From: Campylobacterales bacterium
GTDB lineage: Bacteria > Campylobacterota > Campylobacteria > Campylobacterales > JALSKU01
Assembly: GCA_027038235.1 (NCBI GenBank)
Contig: JALVXV010000301.1
Location: 1 to 6,125, forward strand
DNA length: 6,125 nt
Reading direction: 5' to 3'
Made by a program: the position numbers and the translations under genes. Numbering within the stretch: position 1 is the stretch's first letter; every line of letters starts with the position of its first letter. Under the pieces are notes generated by a model. The model searched no databases, was not told where the DNA came from, and saw only the letters and a list, made by a program, of their open reading frames with translations. This document shows positions 4,995-6,125 of the stretch, one piece after another.

Positions 4995-6125
4995 GTGAAA
5001 ATAGCTATTGTAGGAACAGGATATGTAGGCTTATCAAACGGCTTACTTTTGGCACAACATAATGAAGTGGTAGCACTAGATATAGTACCTGAAAAAGTAG
5101 AGATGCTAAACAAGGGCATAAGTCCAATAGAAGATAAAGAGATACAAGAGTATTTGCCAAAGACAATTGAGAATGGAAATTTTAGAGCTACACTTGATAA
5201 AAATGATGCTTATAAAGATGCTGAGTTTATTATCATATCAACTCCTACTGACTATGATCCGCAAACAAATTATTTTAACACAAAAAGCATAGAAGTAGTG
5301 GTAAAAGATATATTAGAGATAAGTCCAAATTCCACAATAATTATAAAGTCAACAGTGCCAGTAGGCTATACAAAAAAGCTAATAGAAAAATTTGACACTC
5401 AAAATATTATCTTCTCTCCTGAGTTTTTAAGAGAGGGAAAAGCCCTGTATGACAATCTTTACCCAAGCCGTATAGTAGTAGGTAAAAAAAGTAAAAGAGC
5501 TAAAATATTTGCGAATCTTTTAGCTGAGGGTGCTAGAAAAGAGGATATACCTATCCTTTTTACTGACTCAACAGAAGCAGAGGCTATAAAACTCTTTGCT
5601 AATACATACCTTGCTATGAGAGTAGCATTTTTTAATGAGTTAGATAGTTATGCACTTACTCATGGTTTAAATACAGAGCAAATTATAAGAGGAGTTGGTT
5701 TAGACCCTAGAATAGGAATGCACTATAACAATCCAAGTTTTGGATATGGAGGATACTGTTTGCCAAAAGATACAAAGCAACTATTAGCTAACTATAAAGA
5801 TGTACCGAGCAATATGATAGAAGCCATAGTCAAAGCAAACAGCACGAGAAAAGACTTCATAGCTGATAGCATCATCCAAAAATTACAACAAAAAAATTCT
5901 CAATTCTCAACCGGAACAGTTGGCATCTATCGACTTGTTATGAAAAGCGGAAGTGATAACTTTAGAAGTTCATCAATACAAGGTATCATGAAAAGAATAA
6001 AAGCAAAAGGTATAGAGGTAGTTATTTATGAACCTGCACTAAAAGAGGAGAGATTTTTTAACTCAAGAGTTATAAAAGATTTAGATGAGTTTAAAAAGAT
6101 AAGTGATGTGGTGGTTGCAAATAGA
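4995..6125 (+). CDS. ugd: UDP-glucose 6-dehydrogenase, last residues cut by window edge
   Basis: Ugd is a cytoplasmic enzyme that oxidises UDP-glucose to UDP-glucuronate with two NAD+, feeding capsule, LPS or exopolysaccharide sugars. All 377 codons to the right edge are open; E. coli Ugd has 388 residues, so about a dozen are missing. The N-terminal Rossmann motif is GTGYVG (7-12). Then come STPTDYD (82-88), STVPVGYT (119-126), SPEFLREG (141-148), KLFANTYLAMRVAFFNE (199-215) with the conserved Lys and Asn, and GYGGYCLPKDT (250-260) with the catalytic C255. The C-terminal UDP-binding domain includes GIYRLVMKSGSDNFRSSS (310-327). The start is GTG at 4995: it places the Rossmann strand at residue 2, AAGG at 4983-4986 is a fair ribosome site, and an in-frame TGA at 4968 blocks a longer form. 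Every key residue is present. It may begin a polysaccharide locus lying to the right. Confidence 0.97.
   Translation, partial: MKIAIVGTGYVGLSNGLLLAQHNEVVALDIVPEKVEMLNKGISPIEDKEIQEYLPKTIENGNFRATLDKNDAYKDAEFIIISTPTDYDPQTNYFNTKSIEVVVKDILEISPNSTIIIKSTVPVGYTKKLIEKFDTQNIIFSPEFLREGKALYDNLYPSRIVVGKKSKRAKIFANLLAEGARKEDIPILFTDSTEAEAIKLFANTYLAMRVAFFNELDSYALTHGLNTEQIIRGVGLDPRIGMHYNNPSFGYGGYCLPKDTKQLLANYKDVPSNMIEAIVKANSTRKDFIADSIIQKLQQKNSQFSTGTVGIYRLVMKSGSDNFRSSSIQGIMKRIKAKGIEVVIYEPALKEERFFNSRVIKDLDEFKKISDVVVANR

Noticed and set aside
4925..5015. Imperfect direct repeat: AAAATAGCT at 4928-4936 recurs at 4998-5006 with similar flanks
   Set aside because: Only nine bases match exactly and the flanks need gaps; in DNA this AT-rich it is probably chance, although a relic duplication of the ugd start cannot be excluded.
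4922..5119. A 65-codon minus-strand open frame
   Set aside because: It lies antisense to the start of ugd, has no ribosome site or family resemblance, and ugd is certain on the other strand.

Overview
The window is AT-rich, gene-dense bacterial DNA. The gene families, the T-tract plus TATAAT style of promoter, and A/T-ending codon use suggest a Campylobacterota member of the Sulfurimonas, Sulfurovum or Arcobacter type. That placement is an inference from style, not from a marker gene. All genes look like ordinary chromosomal housekeeping or stress genes. I see no insertion sequence, phage gene, CRISPR array or toxin-antitoxin pair.

Layout, left to right: (1) the N-terminal two thirds of an EamA/DMT-family membrane transporter on the minus strand, cut by the left edge; (2) a divergent promoter region leading right to mscL, a large-conductance mechanosensitive channel carrying a C-terminal four-cysteine zinc-ribbon-like tail; (3) a hairpin shared by two converging units; (4) a minus-strand ppk2-trxC operon with an 8-base overlap, encoding a polyphosphate kinase 2 and a zinc-ribbon thioredoxin; (5) a compact intergenic region containing a perfect 17-bp inverted repeat with a TATAAT box in each arm, which looks like a symmetric two-way promoter; (6) a plus-strand YgjP-like (DUF45/M48-like) metallopeptidase whose 3' end overlaps (7) a minus-strand ClC-family chloride transporter or channel; (8) a minus-strand tRNA-Phe(GAA) gene with encoded CCA; (9) a plus-strand ugd (UDP-glucose 6-dehydrogenase) starting at GTG and cut about a dozen residues before its usual end.

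Functionally, mscL (osmotic downshock relief), the ClC protein (anion and pH balance), ppk2 (nucleotide/polyphosphate energy balance) and trxC (disulfide reduction) fit a loose envelope and stress-response theme, but only ppk2-trxC looks like a true operon. ugd supplies UDP-glucuronate and may mark the edge of a surface-polysaccharide locus to the right.

The least ordinary signals are the palindromic promoter between ppk2 and the metallopeptidase, a second inverted repeat over the mscL promoter, a third in the ClC leader, and a ClC protein in which the usual internal proton glutamate appears to be valine. I did not find convincing evidence of a wholly new biological system here.
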